Shown here piece by piece: positions 1 to 9,918 of a stretch of DNA of 61,076 nucleotides (positions are counted from its first letter, which is position 1; each line of letters opens with the position of its first letter). Below the pieces are notes generated by a model that worked only from the letters and a program-made list of their open reading frames with translations, made no database searches and was not told where the DNA came from. The DNA is from Pseudomonas citronellolis. Its GTDB lineage: Bacteria > Pseudomonadota > Gammaproteobacteria > Pseudomonadales > Pseudomonadaceae. A program made the position numbers and the translations under genes. The DNA is taken from the NCBI RefSeq assembly GCF_900112375.1, contig NZ_FOLS01000042.1, positions 1 to 61,076 of the forward strand. Reading direction: 5' to 3'.

Positions 1-246
1 CTCATGCAAGGCCAGGACAGCGTGCTCCAGGTCCTCGCTGCTACGGCGGGGGCAACTCAAGGGACGCCGGGACTTATCCAGCAATCCCGGTTCGCCTTGC
101 TCTCGGTAGCGTCGAAGCCACTTGTAGGCTGTTTTCGGACTGATCTCGAAGCGCCGGCACAGCTCCCGCACGTTGGCATCAGGCTGTTCTGCCAGGAGAA
201 CGAACTCATATCGACTGGACACAGGTGTGCACTCCTTCCACGGCAT
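1..246 (-). CDS. IS481-family transposase, N-terminal 82 residues (partial)
   Basis: The reading frame runs from an ATG at 246 to the window edge without a stop. The protein starts MPWKECTPVSSRYEFVLLA and continues with a helix-turn-helix region containing VRELCRRFEISPKTAYKWL (about residues 28-46), then the LLDKSRRP segment seen in IS481/ISL3-type integrase-fold transposases. Only the DNA-binding N-terminus is present; the DDE catalytic domain is off the window. The gene is open at the edge, so completeness cannot be judged. Confidence 0.8.
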   Translation of the reverse strand, partial: MPWKECTPVSSRYEFVLLAEQPDANVRELCRRFEISPKTAYKWLRRYREQGEPGLLDKSRRPLSCPRRSSEDLEHAVLALHE

Positions 247-335
247 CGCTCGATCTCCCGATACGGCAATTCCGTGATCCTAAATGCGTTACCTATGTCT
301 CCCGACACCTGTTACCCATGTCTCCCGGCAGAACA
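1..335 (-). mobile_element. IS481-type insertion sequence, one end, truncated by window edge
   Basis: This is the upstream end of an insertion sequence whose transposase reads leftward out of the window. Beyond the transposase start there are two imperfect direct copies, read on the minus strand, of GGGAGACATRGGTAAC (about 287-302 and 310-325). The outer end reads TGTTCTGCC inward from about 335, which fits the 5'-TGT terminus usual for IS481-family elements. The repeated motif may be a transposase-binding site. The other end and any target duplication lie outside the window, so the exact boundary is inferred. Confidence 0.65.
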
Positions 336-2259
<1,924 letters not shown>

Positions 2260-2263
2260 GCCC

Positions 2264-3565
2264 TCAGCGCAGGCGGAAGGCTTCCTGGTGGAAATTGCGC
2301 GCCGGCATGCCGCGCCGGCCGAGGTCGCGCCGCAGCAGGTCGGCCAGGCCCTGCGGGCCGCAGAACCACAGGCTCGGCCAGCGACCGGAGGCGTCCGGCG
2401 CCATGCTCAGGTCGTCGCCGCGCAGGTAACCTTCCTCGGCGCTGTAGTGGACCTTTAGCGCCACGCTGGGCAGGCCGTCGCACAGCTCGCGCAGGCGCCC
2501 GGCGTAGATGGCGTCGGCGGGACTGCGCACGCAGTAGTGCAGCTCCACTTCCGGCGCATCGGCCGGGTGCTGCTGCAGCGCCTCCAGCCAGGCCAGGAAG
2601 GGCGTGATACCGATGCCGCCGGCGATCCACACCTGGCGCTCGCCGCCGCGGCGGAAGTCGAAGCAGCCATAGGGCCCCTCGACCTTCACCGCATCGCCCA
2701 GCGCCAGGGCATCCTGCAGGCGCCGGGTGTAGTCGCCCAGGGCCTTGATGCTGAAGCGCACCTCGCCATTTCCCTGGTCGGCGCTGGAAATGCTGAAGGG
2801 GTGTTGCCCTTCCAGGCGGTCGCAGGTGAGGAAGGCGAACTGCCCGGCCTTGTGCCGCCAGTTGCGGCCGAGCCGGCAGGTGACCTCCAGCATGCGCTCG
2901 CCGGGCCGCGCCACCGCCACCACCACGCCCTGGTACGTGCGCCGCCGGCCGATGCGCCCGCTCAGGGCGATCAGCGCGCACACCGAGCCCAGCGCCGCGC
3001 ACAGCGCCAGCAGCCAGCCGAGCGGCTGCGCCCAGTAGCCGGCCGGCGCCAGCACCACGCCATGGAAGGCCAGCACCAGGTAGACCAGCGCCAGCGTTTT
3101 GTGCACGTAGCGCCACAGGTGGTAGGGGAAACGCTGCCAGAGCGTCAGCACCAGCATGGCGGCGAGCAGCCAGGCCGACCACTCGCCCAGCTCCTTGGCC
3201 GAGCCGCGGAAGAGCTCGAGGAAGGTCTCCACCCGCGGCCCCTTCGCCGGCTTGGCGACGAACTTCGCCAGCAGCGGCCCGCCCAGTTCCAGCAGGTAGT
3301 GCAGCAGGCCCAGGCTGATGGCCAGGATGCCCGCCCAGCGGTGCACCCGGTACATGCGGTCGAGCCCGCCCAGCGGCCGCTCCAGCCAGGCCGGGCGCAC
3401 CGCCAGGAGCATGATCAGCGACATCAGCGCGAAGGCGACGACGCCGCTCAGCAGGATGGCCTGCTTGCGCAGGACCCAGATATCGAAGGTACCCGGCGGA
3501 TCGAGCACGAGCGCCAGCCCGAACGCCGCCAGCATGGTGGCGATGACGATGCCTACGAACTTCAT
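2264..3565 (-). CDS. Ferric-reductase-like membrane flavocytochrome with FAD/NAD(P)H domain
   Basis: This 433-residue membrane oxidoreductase has an N-terminal half with about six transmembrane helices. His pairs within them (for example HRWAGILA and GLLHYLL) could ligand haem. The C-terminal half is a ferredoxin-reductase-type module: HPFSIS for FAD binding, GPYG, GGIGITPFLAW for NAD(P)H binding, and FCGP near the end. It probably moves electrons from NAD(P)H across the membrane to an external acceptor such as ferric iron; the acceptor is not evident. I chose the ATG at 3565 because AGGGAGGCC lies just upstream. It converges on ligB with a 4-bp gap. Confidence 0.8.
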   Translation of the reverse strand: MKFVGIVIATMLAAFGLALVLDPPGTFDIWVLRKQAILLSGVVAFALMSLIMLLAVRPAWLERPLGGLDRMYRVHRWAGILAISLGLLHYLLELGGPLLAKFVAKPAKGPRVETFLELFRGSAKELGEWSAWLLAAMLVLTLWQRFPYHLWRYVHKTLALVYLVLAFHGVVLAPAGYWAQPLGWLLALCAALGSVCALIALSGRIGRRRTYQGVVVAVARPGERMLEVTCRLGRNWRHKAGQFAFLTCDRLEGQHPFSISSADQGNGEVRFSIKALGDYTRRLQDALALGDAVKVEGPYGCFDFRRGGERQVWIAGGIGITPFLAWLEALQQHPADAPEVELHYCVRSPADAIYAGRLRELCDGLPSVALKVHYSAEEGYLRGDDLSMAPDASGRWPSLWFCGPQGLADLLRRDLGRRGMPARNFHQEAFRLR

Positions 3566-3735
3566 ATGGCCTCCCTGATTGCGAGCCTGGTCCGAGACTG
3601 GGCGCTCGGCCTTAATCATCCCTGAAGTTCGTATGGGAATTTTCCGCTGTTCGGCCTTGCCATGATCCAGGTCAAGCGCTGGGCAAGGCCGCGGGCGTGC
3701 CGCACAATGCCGGACCCGGCCAGGAGACAACCCGC

Positions 3736-4479
3736 ATGCGTATCCGCGTCCTTTCCGACCTGCACCACGAGCACTTCGGCGGCCGCCGCGAGCTGCCCGC
3801 GGTGGACGCCGACCTGGTGGTGCTGGCCGGCGACATCCACGAGCACCTGCAGGGCCTGCACTGGGCCCGCGAGGCCTTCCCCGACACGCCGGTGGTCTAC
3901 GTCGCCGGCAACCACGAGTTCTACCATTCCGACCTGCCGGAGCTGGCCCAGGCCATGCGCAACCTGGCCCGCGCCCTGGATATCCACTTCCTGGAGAACG
4001 ACGCGGTGGTCATCGACGGCGTGCGCATCCTCGGCGCCACCCTGTGGACGGACTTCCTGCTCTACGGCGAGGAAAGCCTGCCGCTGACGCTGCAGCGCGC
4101 GCTGCGCCTGATGCCCGATTTCAGCTGCATCGACTGGTTCACCGCGCCCTTCACCCCGGCGCTCAGCCAGCAGTTGTTCGAGGCCTCGCGGGACTGGCTG
4201 ACGGCGCAGCTGGCCGAGCCCTTCGCCGGGCCGACCGTGGTGGTCACCCACCATGCGCCCAGCGCCCGCTCCATTCCGCCGCAATACGTTGGCGACAGCC
4301 TGTCGCCGGCCTTCGCCTCGGACCTGGAGCACCTGGTGCAGCAGTGCGACCTGTGGCTGCACGGCCACGTGCACGATGCCCTGGACTACCGCATCGGCCG
4401 CGCCCGCGTGGTGGCCAACCCGGGCGGCTACCCGGGCGAGAAGGGCGGCTTCGACGCCTACGGCACCGTGGAAGTCTGA
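3736..4479 (+). CDS. Calcineurin-like metallophosphoesterase
   Basis: A 247-residue cytoplasmic metallophosphoesterase with the full set of metal-binding motifs: DLHHEH (Asp8, His10), GDIH (Asp33), GNHEF (Asn59-His60), THHAPS and the terminal GHVHD. The family hydrolyses phosphomono- or diesters with two metal ions; the substrate here is unknown. There is no signal peptide. The ATG at 3736 follows CAGGAGACAACCCGC, a good ribosome-binding site, and gives the N-terminus MRIRVLSDLHHEH. Its last 22 bp overlap the end of the convergent hydrolase gene. Confidence 0.88.
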   Translation: MRIRVLSDLHHEHFGGRRELPAVDADLVVLAGDIHEHLQGLHWAREAFPDTPVVYVAGNHEFYHSDLPELAQAMRNLARALDIHFLENDAVVIDGVRILGATLWTDFLLYGEESLPLTLQRALRLMPDFSCIDWFTAPFTPALSQQLFEASRDWLTAQLAEPFAGPTVVVTHHAPSARSIPPQYVGDSLSPAFASDLEHLVQQCDLWLHGHVHDALDYRIGRARVVANPGGYPGEKGGFDAYGTVEV

Positions 4480-5447
4480 GCCACCGGCAACTGGTTGAAG
4501 AAGCGCCAGATCTCCGCCGGCCCGTCCAGTTCGGGGTCGGCAATGCCGAACAGGCGCGGCGGCCGATAGCCCGGCTGCGACAACAGATGGCCGCCGCCGT
4601 GCACGCTCACCAGTTCCACCGGCAGCATTCCCTCGCCCTGCCATTGCCAGCGCTCCGACCAGACCGGGCCGGGGCGCGTCAGCGGCTCGCGCTGCGCCGG
4701 CGCGCTGATGCCGTTGCGCCGCGCCAGCTCACCGGCCGAAGCCTCGCTGGAGAGCACCTCGCCGCGGTCGCCGAAGCCGAACAGCTTCACCCGCCCGCCG
4801 CCGTAGGGGTTGATCGGGTCGCGCGTGCCGTTCATCAGCAGCGCCGCCACCGCCCGCTGCGACTCGCTGCAGGCGTCGTTCGCCGCGCTCGGCAGGCTGG
4901 CCGCCACCAGGGCGATGCCGGCCAGCGGCAGCTCGGACTCCGCGGCCATGCGCAGGGCCATCTGCCCGCCGTTGGAGTAGCCGGCGAAGAACACCCGCTG
5001 CGGGTCCACCTGGCGCTCGCGCTGGATCCGCCGCACCAGCCGGGTGAGGAAGGCCACGTCGTCGATGTTGCGGGTGCGCGCGCTGTAGCTGGCCACCTTG
5101 CGGCAGTCGTTCCAGTGGCCCTCGAAACCGTCGGGGTAGAGCACCAGGAAGCCGTCGCGGTCGGCCAGGGCGTCGAAGCCGAAGCCGCTGTCGCGGCGCA
5201 TCAGCTGGCCGTTGCTGCGCGAGGCGTGCAGCACCACCAGCAGTGCCGGGTTCGGCGCCAGGTTGGGCGGCACGTAGAGCACGTAGCCGCGGCGCAGGCC
5301 GCCGGCGCGCAGGGAGCTGTCCTCGCTCACCCCGGTGAGCATCGGCGGGCGCAGCTGCTCGCCGGGCAGCAGGTACCAGGCGCCCACCAGCAGGGCCGCC
5401 AGCAACAGCAGGATCAGCGCCTGAACCAGGCGAATCGCGATACGCAT
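4458..5447 (-). CDS. Secreted/anchored poly(3-hydroxybutyrate) depolymerase/feruloyl-esterase-like alpha/beta hydrolase
   Basis: A 329-residue LpqC/PHB-depolymerase-like hydrolase. Residues 6-27 form one hydrophobic segment that acts as a signal anchor or signal peptide. The nucleophile elbow is GYSNGG, and a late His in VHGGGHLL can serve as the catalytic base. LYPDGFEGHWNDCR is typical of this esterase subgroup. It probably hydrolyses an ester in the periplasm or outside the cell; the substrate cannot be read from the sequence. GGGAGGCTGG precedes the ATG. Its stop lies inside the 3' end of the convergent metallophosphoesterase gene (22-bp overlap). Confidence 0.75.
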   Translation of the reverse strand: MRIAIRLVQALILLLLAALLVGAWYLLPGEQLRPPMLTGVSEDSSLRAGGLRRGYVLYVPPNLAPNPALLVVLHASRSNGQLMRRDSGFGFDALADRDGFLVLYPDGFEGHWNDCRKVASYSARTRNIDDVAFLTRLVRRIQRERQVDPQRVFFAGYSNGGQMALRMAAESELPLAGIALVAASLPSAANDACSESQRAVAALLMNGTRDPINPYGGGRVKLFGFGDRGEVLSSEASAGELARRNGISAPAQREPLTRPGPVWSERWQWQGEGMLPVELVSVHGGGHLLSQPGYRPPRLFGIADPELDGPAEIWRFFNQLPVAQTSTVP

Positions 5448-5596
5448 CCAGCCTCCCCCGCTCCGCCCGACGGAGCGCGTTCAATGGATCGACCAGGCCG
5501 CGGACTGCCATGGGGCAACCCCCACGCGCGCGCTTAATGGCAAACTCTAGACGTTCGTCAGCATCGATATCTCATTTGGTAACGCAGGACCCGAGA

Positions 5597-5983
5597 ATGT
5601 TCCGATCCATTACCCTCACCCTCGCCGCACTGCTCTGCACCGGCGCCTTCGCCGCGCAACCCGAGCAGCCCCTGACCGGCTGCGCCGCCAAGCAGGCGGC
5701 CATCGCCGGCAAGCTGGAAGAAGCCCGCGCCCGTGGCGACAAGGGCGCCATCGCCGGCCTGGAAACCGCCCTGGAGAAAGCCCACACCTACTGCACCGAC
5801 GGCAGCCTGACGCAAAAGCGCACCCAGCGCGTGCTGGACGCCGAGCGCGAAGTCAGCCAGCGCGAAAGCGACCTGCGCAAGGCCATGAACAAAGGCGACG
5901 CGGAGAAGATCGAGAAGCGCAAGGACAAGCTGGCCGAGGCCCGCGCGGAGCTGGAGCAGGCGAAGCGGGAGTTGGAGGAGTGA
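5597..5983 (+). CDS. DUF1090 (YqjC-like) periplasmic protein
   Basis: A 128-residue exported protein. Residues 1-20 form a signal peptide ending AFAAQ. Two cysteines (TGCAAK and HTYCTDG) in the mature N-terminal half can form a disulfide. The rest is a long charged helix, likely coiled coil (REVSQRESDLRKAMNKGD onwards). The layout matches the DUF1090/YqjC family, whose function is not established. The ATG at 5597 was chosen because it begins a proper signal peptide (MFRSITLTLAAL); an earlier in-frame start would put non-signal sequence in front. Confidence 0.85.
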   Translation: MFRSITLTLAALLCTGAFAAQPEQPLTGCAAKQAAIAGKLEEARARGDKGAIAGLETALEKAHTYCTDGSLTQKRTQRVLDAEREVSQRESDLRKAMNKGDAEKIEKRKDKLAEARAELEQAKRELEE

Positions 5984-6013
5984 GAGCAGGGCTGGTTGCC
6001 TGGCTGGCTACCT

Positions 6014-6060
6014 GTAGGAGCGCGCCCTGCGCGCGAATCGCGGGCAGGGCCCGCTCCTAC
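6014..6060. repeat. REPIN-like palindrome, GTAGGAGCG family
   Basis: A 47-bp inverted repeat, GTAGGAGCGCGCCCTGCGCG paired with GCGGGCAGGGCCCGCTCCTAC-type sequence. A near-identical copy is at 34162-34209. It sits after the DUF1090 gene. Confidence 0.85.
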
Positions 6061-6144
6061 GGGGGTGTGCCTTAATCGCGTGGGGCGTAGGCGAAGACGT
6101 CGGCGCGCATCGGGTGGGCGTCCATGCCGGCGGCCACCAGTCCC

Positions 6145-6218
6145 GTAGGATGGGTTGAGCCCCTGCGAAACCCATGCGGTTGCGCTGATGGGTATCGCTT
6201 CGCTCAACGCCATCCTAC
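6145..6218. repeat. Palindromic element, GTAGGATGGG family
   Basis: A 74-bp imperfect inverted repeat with ends GTAGGATGGGTTGAGC and GCTCAACGCCATCCTAC and an internal GATGGGTATCGCTTCGC. It is the same family as 45945-46015 and unrelated in sequence to the GTAGGAGCG elements beside it. Confidence 0.8.
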
Positions 6219-6241
6219 GAGAAGCCGCGCCGGCCTAGACC

Positions 6242-6309
6242 GTAGGAGCGGAGCTTCTCCGCGATAGCCGTCATCTCCGGCGCGATTCGCGGATGAGATC
6301 CGCTCCTAC
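6242..6309. repeat. REPIN-like palindrome, GTAGGAGCG family (variant 2)
   Basis: A 68-bp element with arms GTAGGAGCGGAGCTTCTCC and GGATGAGATCCGCTCCTAC around GGCGCGATTCGC. A close copy is at 34069-34136. With the two preceding elements it fills most of the 343-bp gap between the DUF1090 and cytochrome c' genes. Confidence 0.85.
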
Positions 6310-6326
6310 AAAAAGCGGAGCGCCCG

Positions 6327-6785
6327 TCAAAGCGCCCGGAATTTCTTGTGGCAAGCCTCGCAGGCATCTTCCACCGCGGCCAGGTCCTTGCGCACGCCAT
6401 CGGTGGTCGGGGTGGCCTGGCGGGTGTTGGCCTCCAGCGCGGCGGCGGCCTGCTGGAAGGTCTTGGCGTCGGCCTGGAATTCCAGCTGGCGCTGCCACAG
6501 CTCGTCCCTGGCGCGGCTGTCGCCGCCCTCGTCGGTCGGCTTGCTGGTGGGGAAGTACTGCCAGGGCTGGCTGGCCAGTTCGTTGAGCTTGACCGAATCG
6601 GCGCGGAATTTCTCGGCGTCGAAGACGACGCGGCCGCGCAGCATGCCGCCCATGTCCTCGCTGGCGTGGAGCATCTGCTTGAAGATCGCCTGGCGCTTGG
6701 CCAGCGGGGAATTCGGATCGAGACGGTGGCAACCGGCCAGGGCGGCACCGGCCAACAGCAGGACGAGCAGGGTCTTCAGCTTCAT
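6327..6785 (-). CDS. Cytochrome c' family protein, predicted lipoprotein
   Basis: A 152-residue four-helix-bundle cytochrome c' type. The haem-attachment motif CEACHKKFR is near the C-terminus, the normal place for this family. The N-terminus is a lipoprotein signal (MKLKTLLVLLLAGAALAGC, lipobox LAGC with Cys19), so the mature protein should be tethered to a membrane. Most cytochromes c' are soluble, so the anchor is unusual. The family binds NO and can take part in electron transfer or NO protection; the role here is inferred only from fold. The ATG at 6785 follows directly on the hydrophobic signal. Confidence 0.82.
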   Translation of the reverse strand: MKLKTLLVLLLAGAALAGCHRLDPNSPLAKRQAIFKQMLHASEDMGGMLRGRVVFDAEKFRADSVKLNELASQPWQYFPTSKPTDEGGDSRARDELWQRQLEFQADAKTFQQAAAALEANTRQATPTTDGVRKDLAAVEDACEACHKKFRAL

Positions 6786-6916
6786 GAGCGGACTCTTGTA
6801 GGACAGGCCAGACACGGGAGCGGCGGATTATCCGCCGCTGCCCGGCATTGATCCAGAGCCCGCGCGCCCGCCTGCGGCCATCCGCCGCAGCGATGCGCGA
6901 ACCGTTCAGCTGCGGT

Positions 6917-7303
6917 TCAGGCGGAGACCACAAAGAAGGCAGCGATCAGCGCCATGCCGACGAACCACACCAGCGAACGCAGCAGCGCCAGGTCGGCGAG
7001 GTAGAAGATCAGGTAGAGCAGGCGGCTGGTGAGCCAGGCGATGGCCAGGGTATCGAGGGTCGCCGGCTCGGCGTTGCCCACCACGTAGGCCACCAGCACG
7101 GCGATGGCGAAGGCCGGGGTGACCTCGAAGCTGTTCAGCTGGAAGACGTTGGCGCGCTTGCGGTAGCCCTCCAGGCTGGCCAGGAAGGTGCGCGGGTCGT
7201 GGTTCTGCCGGGGGTCGAAGCCGCCGCCGGTGAACTTGGCGATGCTGGTGCCCAGGTAGGGCAGGAAGAATGCGATCAGGATGCACCAGAAGGCGATGGG
7301 CAT
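6917..7303 (-). CDS. MAPEG-family membrane protein
   Basis: A 128-residue membrane protein with about four transmembrane helices (roughly 1-20, 58-76, 80-100, 105-127). The start MPIAFWCILIAFFLPY and the NPR-like segment (HDPRTFLASLEGYRKRAN) match MAPEG proteins (eicosanoid and glutathione metabolism superfamily) of proteobacteria. The bacterial function is unknown. I chose the ATG at 7303 because the family begins MPIA; the upstream ribosome-binding site is weak. A perfect 9-bp-stem hairpin (AGCGGCGGA/TCCGCCGCT, 6819-6839) lies downstream. Confidence 0.8.
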   Translation of the reverse strand: MPIAFWCILIAFFLPYLGTSIAKFTGGGFDPRQNHDPRTFLASLEGYRKRANVFQLNSFEVTPAFAIAVLVAYVVGNAEPATLDTLAIAWLTSRLLYLIFYLADLALLRSLVWFVGMALIAAFFVVSA

Positions 7304-7422
7304 GAACGGAGGTCTCGTCGGCTGGGAAGGTGGCAGGTTGCCGCCAAGCATAGGCGAACGTCAGTGGCCGGCGGGCGGATGCGTGCGCCAAAGCGGCCAA
7401 TCTCGCGGCCTGTTCGCCAATT

Positions 7423-8253
7423 TCAGAGCTTCATTACCAGCATCCCCGCCAACACCAGGCTGCAGGCCAACAGGCGCGGCAGGCCGAAGGGCTCCTTGAG
7501 GAAGCGCATGCCGAACAGCACCACCAGCACCACGCTGGTCTCGCGCAGCGCCGCGGCCTCGGCCACCGAGCCCAGCTGCATGGCCCAGAGCACCAGGCCG
7601 TAGCTGGCCATCACGCAGATGCCGACGCTCAGGCCGAGCTTCCACTGCGTCTGCCAGAAACGCGCGAAGGCGCGGGTGCGAGCGCTCAGGGCGAGCAGCG
7701 GGAAGGGCACGCCGGAGAGCAGCGTCAGCCACACCAGGTAGTCCAGCGGCTGTGGCCAGCGCTTCAGCGCGTGGCCGTCGGTCCAGGTGTAGCTGCCGAT
7801 GCACAGGCCCATCAGCAGCACCACGGGGAAGGCGATCCAGGGCAGCCGCGAACCGCCGCCGCCCTTGAGCAGGAACAGCATGCCCAGCGGGATCAGCAGG
7901 ATGCCGAGGACCTGCCGGTCGCTGAGCTGCTCGCCACCCACCAGCAGCGTCAGCGCCAGCACCACCAGCGGCGACAGGCCGCGCATCAGCGGGTAGACCA
8001 GACCGAGGTCGCCGACCTTGTAGGCCTGGATCAGCAACACCCGGTAGACCAGCTGCAGGGCCACGGCGCTGCCCAGCCAGGGCCAGACCTCGGCCGGCGG
8101 CAGGCTGATCCAGGGCAGCAGGGCGAGGGCCACGAGCAGGCCGACGAGGTCCATGCAGGCCACCACCAGCAGGCGGTCGGCGCTGAATTTGACGAGGGTG
8201 TTCCAGGCCGCGTGGAGCACGGCGGCGAGCAGCACCAGGGCGGTGGCGAACAA
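7423..8253 (-). CDS. EamA/DMT-family permease
   Basis: A 276-residue protein with ten predicted transmembrane helices in two EamA repeats. LMRGLSPLVVLALTLL and LRETSVVLVVLFGMRFL are the characteristic ends of the repeats. Members export or import small metabolites; the substrate is unknown. The start appears to be TTG at 8253 (preceded by AGGAAGCCCCGCC), since no ATG occurs before the first helix. An in-frame ATG (MDLVGLLV) would delete about 30 residues including helix 1. It is transcribed away from the LemA gene. Confidence 0.8.
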   Translation of the reverse strand: MFATALVLLAAVLHAAWNTLVKFSADRLLVVACMDLVGLLVALALLPWISLPPAEVWPWLGSAVALQLVYRVLLIQAYKVGDLGLVYPLMRGLSPLVVLALTLLVGGEQLSDRQVLGILLIPLGMLFLLKGGGGSRLPWIAFPVVLLMGLCIGSYTWTDGHALKRWPQPLDYLVWLTLLSGVPFPLLALSARTRAFARFWQTQWKLGLSVGICVMASYGLVLWAMQLGSVAEAAALRETSVVLVVLFGMRFLKEPFGLPRLLACSLVLAGMLVMKL

Positions 8254-8407
8254 GGCGGGGCTTCCTGGTATAGACCAGTTGCGATTCTAGCGCCTCGCCC
8301 CCCATGCCCGGCAAGCCTCGGAAAGGCCTGAAGTGCGTATACAGCTCCGCACCGAGGGGCATGACTGGTCTAGACTGGGGGTTTCGCGATCGCCAGAGTC
8401 CCCTGCC

Positions 8408-9022
8408 ATGCCCCGAATGCTCAAGTTCCTGTGCTGCTACGTCCTCGTCTCCCTGCTCACCGGCTGCGGCTACAACGCCATGCAGGCCGGCGACGAGCAG
8501 GTCAAGGCGGCCTGGTCCGAAGTGCTCAACCAGTACCAGCGGCGCGCCGACCTGGTGCCCAACCTGGTCAACACCGTGAAGGGCTATGCCGCCCACGAGG
8601 CCGCCGTGCTCACCCAGGTCACCGAGGCCCGGGCCAGGGTCGGCAGCACCACCCTCAACGCCGACCAGCTCGGCGACGCGGCGGCCATGCAGCGCTTCCA
8701 GCAGGCCCAGGGCGAACTCAGCTCGGCGCTCTCGCGGCTGCTGGTGGTCACCGAGAATTATCCACAGCTCAAGGCCGACGGCCTGTTCAAGGACCTGCTG
8801 ACGCAGCTCGAAGGCACCGAGAACCGCATCACCGTGGCCCGCGGCCGCTACGTCAAGGCGGTGCAGGACTACAACGTGCTGATCCGCCAGTTCCCGCAGG
8901 TGATCACCGCGAAGATCTTCGGCTACCAGCCCAAGGCCAACTTCAGCGTGGAGAACGAGGCGGCCATCTCCACCGCGCCCAAGGTCGATTTCGGCACGCC
9001 GCAGCCGCAACCGGCGCAATGA
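8408..9022 (+). CDS. LemA family lipoprotein
   Basis: A 204-residue LemA-type protein with a lipoprotein signal (lipobox LTGC, Cys near residue 18) and the family core WSEVLNQYQRRADLVPNLV followed by long helices and FGYQPKANF near the end. LemA proteins are membrane-attached helical proteins of uncertain function, often encoded beside TPM-domain proteins. The stop overlaps the ATG of the TPM gene (ATGA), so the two are translationally coupled and likely act together. Confidence 0.88.
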   Translation: MPRMLKFLCCYVLVSLLTGCGYNAMQAGDEQVKAAWSEVLNQYQRRADLVPNLVNTVKGYAAHEAAVLTQVTEARARVGSTTLNADQLGDAAAMQRFQQAQGELSSALSRLLVVTENYPQLKADGLFKDLLTQLEGTENRITVARGRYVKAVQDYNVLIRQFPQVITAKIFGYQPKANFSVENEAAISTAPKVDFGTPQPQPAQ

Positions 9023-9915
9023 GCATGCGCGCCTGGCTGCTGGCGCTGGCCCTGCTGTGCTGCGCGGGCCTGGCGCAGGCCGAGGTGGCCGTGCCGCAGC
9101 TGAGCGCGCGGGTCACCGACCTCACCGCCACCCTCGACGCCGAGCAGCGCGAGCGGCTGGAGCAGCAGTTGGCGGCGCTGGAGCAGCGCAAGGGCGCGCA
9201 ACTGGCGGTGCTGATGATTCCCAGCACCGGCGAGGAGAGCATCGAGCAGTACGCGGTACGCGCCTTCGAGCAGTGGAAGCTGGGCCGCAAGGGCGTGGAC
9301 GACGGCGCGCTGCTGGTGGTGGCCAAGGACGACCGCGCCCTGCGCATCGAGGTCGGCTACGGCCTGGAGGGCGCCGTCACCGACGTGCTGGCCGGGCGCA
9401 TCATCCGCGAGCAGATAGTCCCGCACTTTCGCGAAGGCGACTTCGCCGGCGGCGTGCAGGCCGGGGTGGACAGCCTGGAGAAGCTGATCGACGGCGAGGC
9501 GCTGCCCGAGCCCCAGCAGGCCACCCAGGGCGACGACCTGGGCCTGCCGGCCGGCAGCCTGCTGCCGCTGTTCGCCCTGCTGGCCGGCGTGCCGCTGCTG
9601 GGGCGCCTGCTGCCGCTACCGTTCATGCGCCAGCGCAGCTTCGGCCGCTATGTGGTGTGCAGCGTGATCGTCGGGGTGCTGGCCGGCGTGCTCAGCCTGG
9701 TGCTGACCTTCAGCTTCGCCGCGCTGGTCAACAACGGCGTCAGCGCCTTCGTCTTCGCCCTCATCGCCTACCCCTTCTTCCTGCTGCCGGCCGGCTTCTT
9801 CCGTGGCGGGCGCGGCGGCGGTTTCGGCGGGGGCGGCTTCGGTGGCCGGGGTGGCGGCGGCTTCGGCGGTGGCGGGGGTTCCAGCGGCGGTGGCGGGGCC
9901 TCCGGCCGCTGGTGA
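9019..9915 (+). CDS. TPM-domain (YgcG-like) membrane protein
   Basis: A 298-residue protein: signal peptide (residues 1-21, ending AQA), a periplasmic TPM domain (about 25-150, with EQWKLGRKGVDDGALLVVA and EVGYGLEGAVTD), two to three transmembrane helices (about 178-255) and a Gly-rich tail of roughly 35 residues (GGGFGGGGFGGRGGGGFGG). Partnered with LemA by a 4-bp ATGA overlap. The gene pair is common and has been linked to envelope or membrane-protein maintenance, but no specific function can be assigned. Confidence 0.88.
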   Translation: MSMRAWLLALALLCCAGLAQAEVAVPQLSARVTDLTATLDAEQRERLEQQLAALEQRKGAQLAVLMIPSTGEESIEQYAVRAFEQWKLGRKGVDDGALLVVAKDDRALRIEVGYGLEGAVTDVLAGRIIREQIVPHFREGDFAGGVQAGVDSLEKLIDGEALPEPQQATQGDDLGLPAGSLLPLFALLAGVPLLGRLLPLPFMRQRSFGRYVVCSVIVGVLAGVLSLVLTFSFAALVNNGVSAFVFALIAYPFFLLPAGFFRGGRGGGFGGGGFGGRGGGGFGGGGGSSGGGGASGRW

Positions 9916-9918
9916 GCC

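Noticed and set aside
3566..3730. A longer start (at 3730) for the ferric-reductase-like protein
   Set aside because: The extra 55 residues are basic and non-helical ahead of a first membrane helix, and a clear ribosome-binding site precedes the ATG at 3565.
6240..6320. Hairpin considered as a Rho-independent terminator for the DUF1090 gene
   Set aside because: No U-tract after the stem, and near-identical copies elsewhere show that it is a REPIN.
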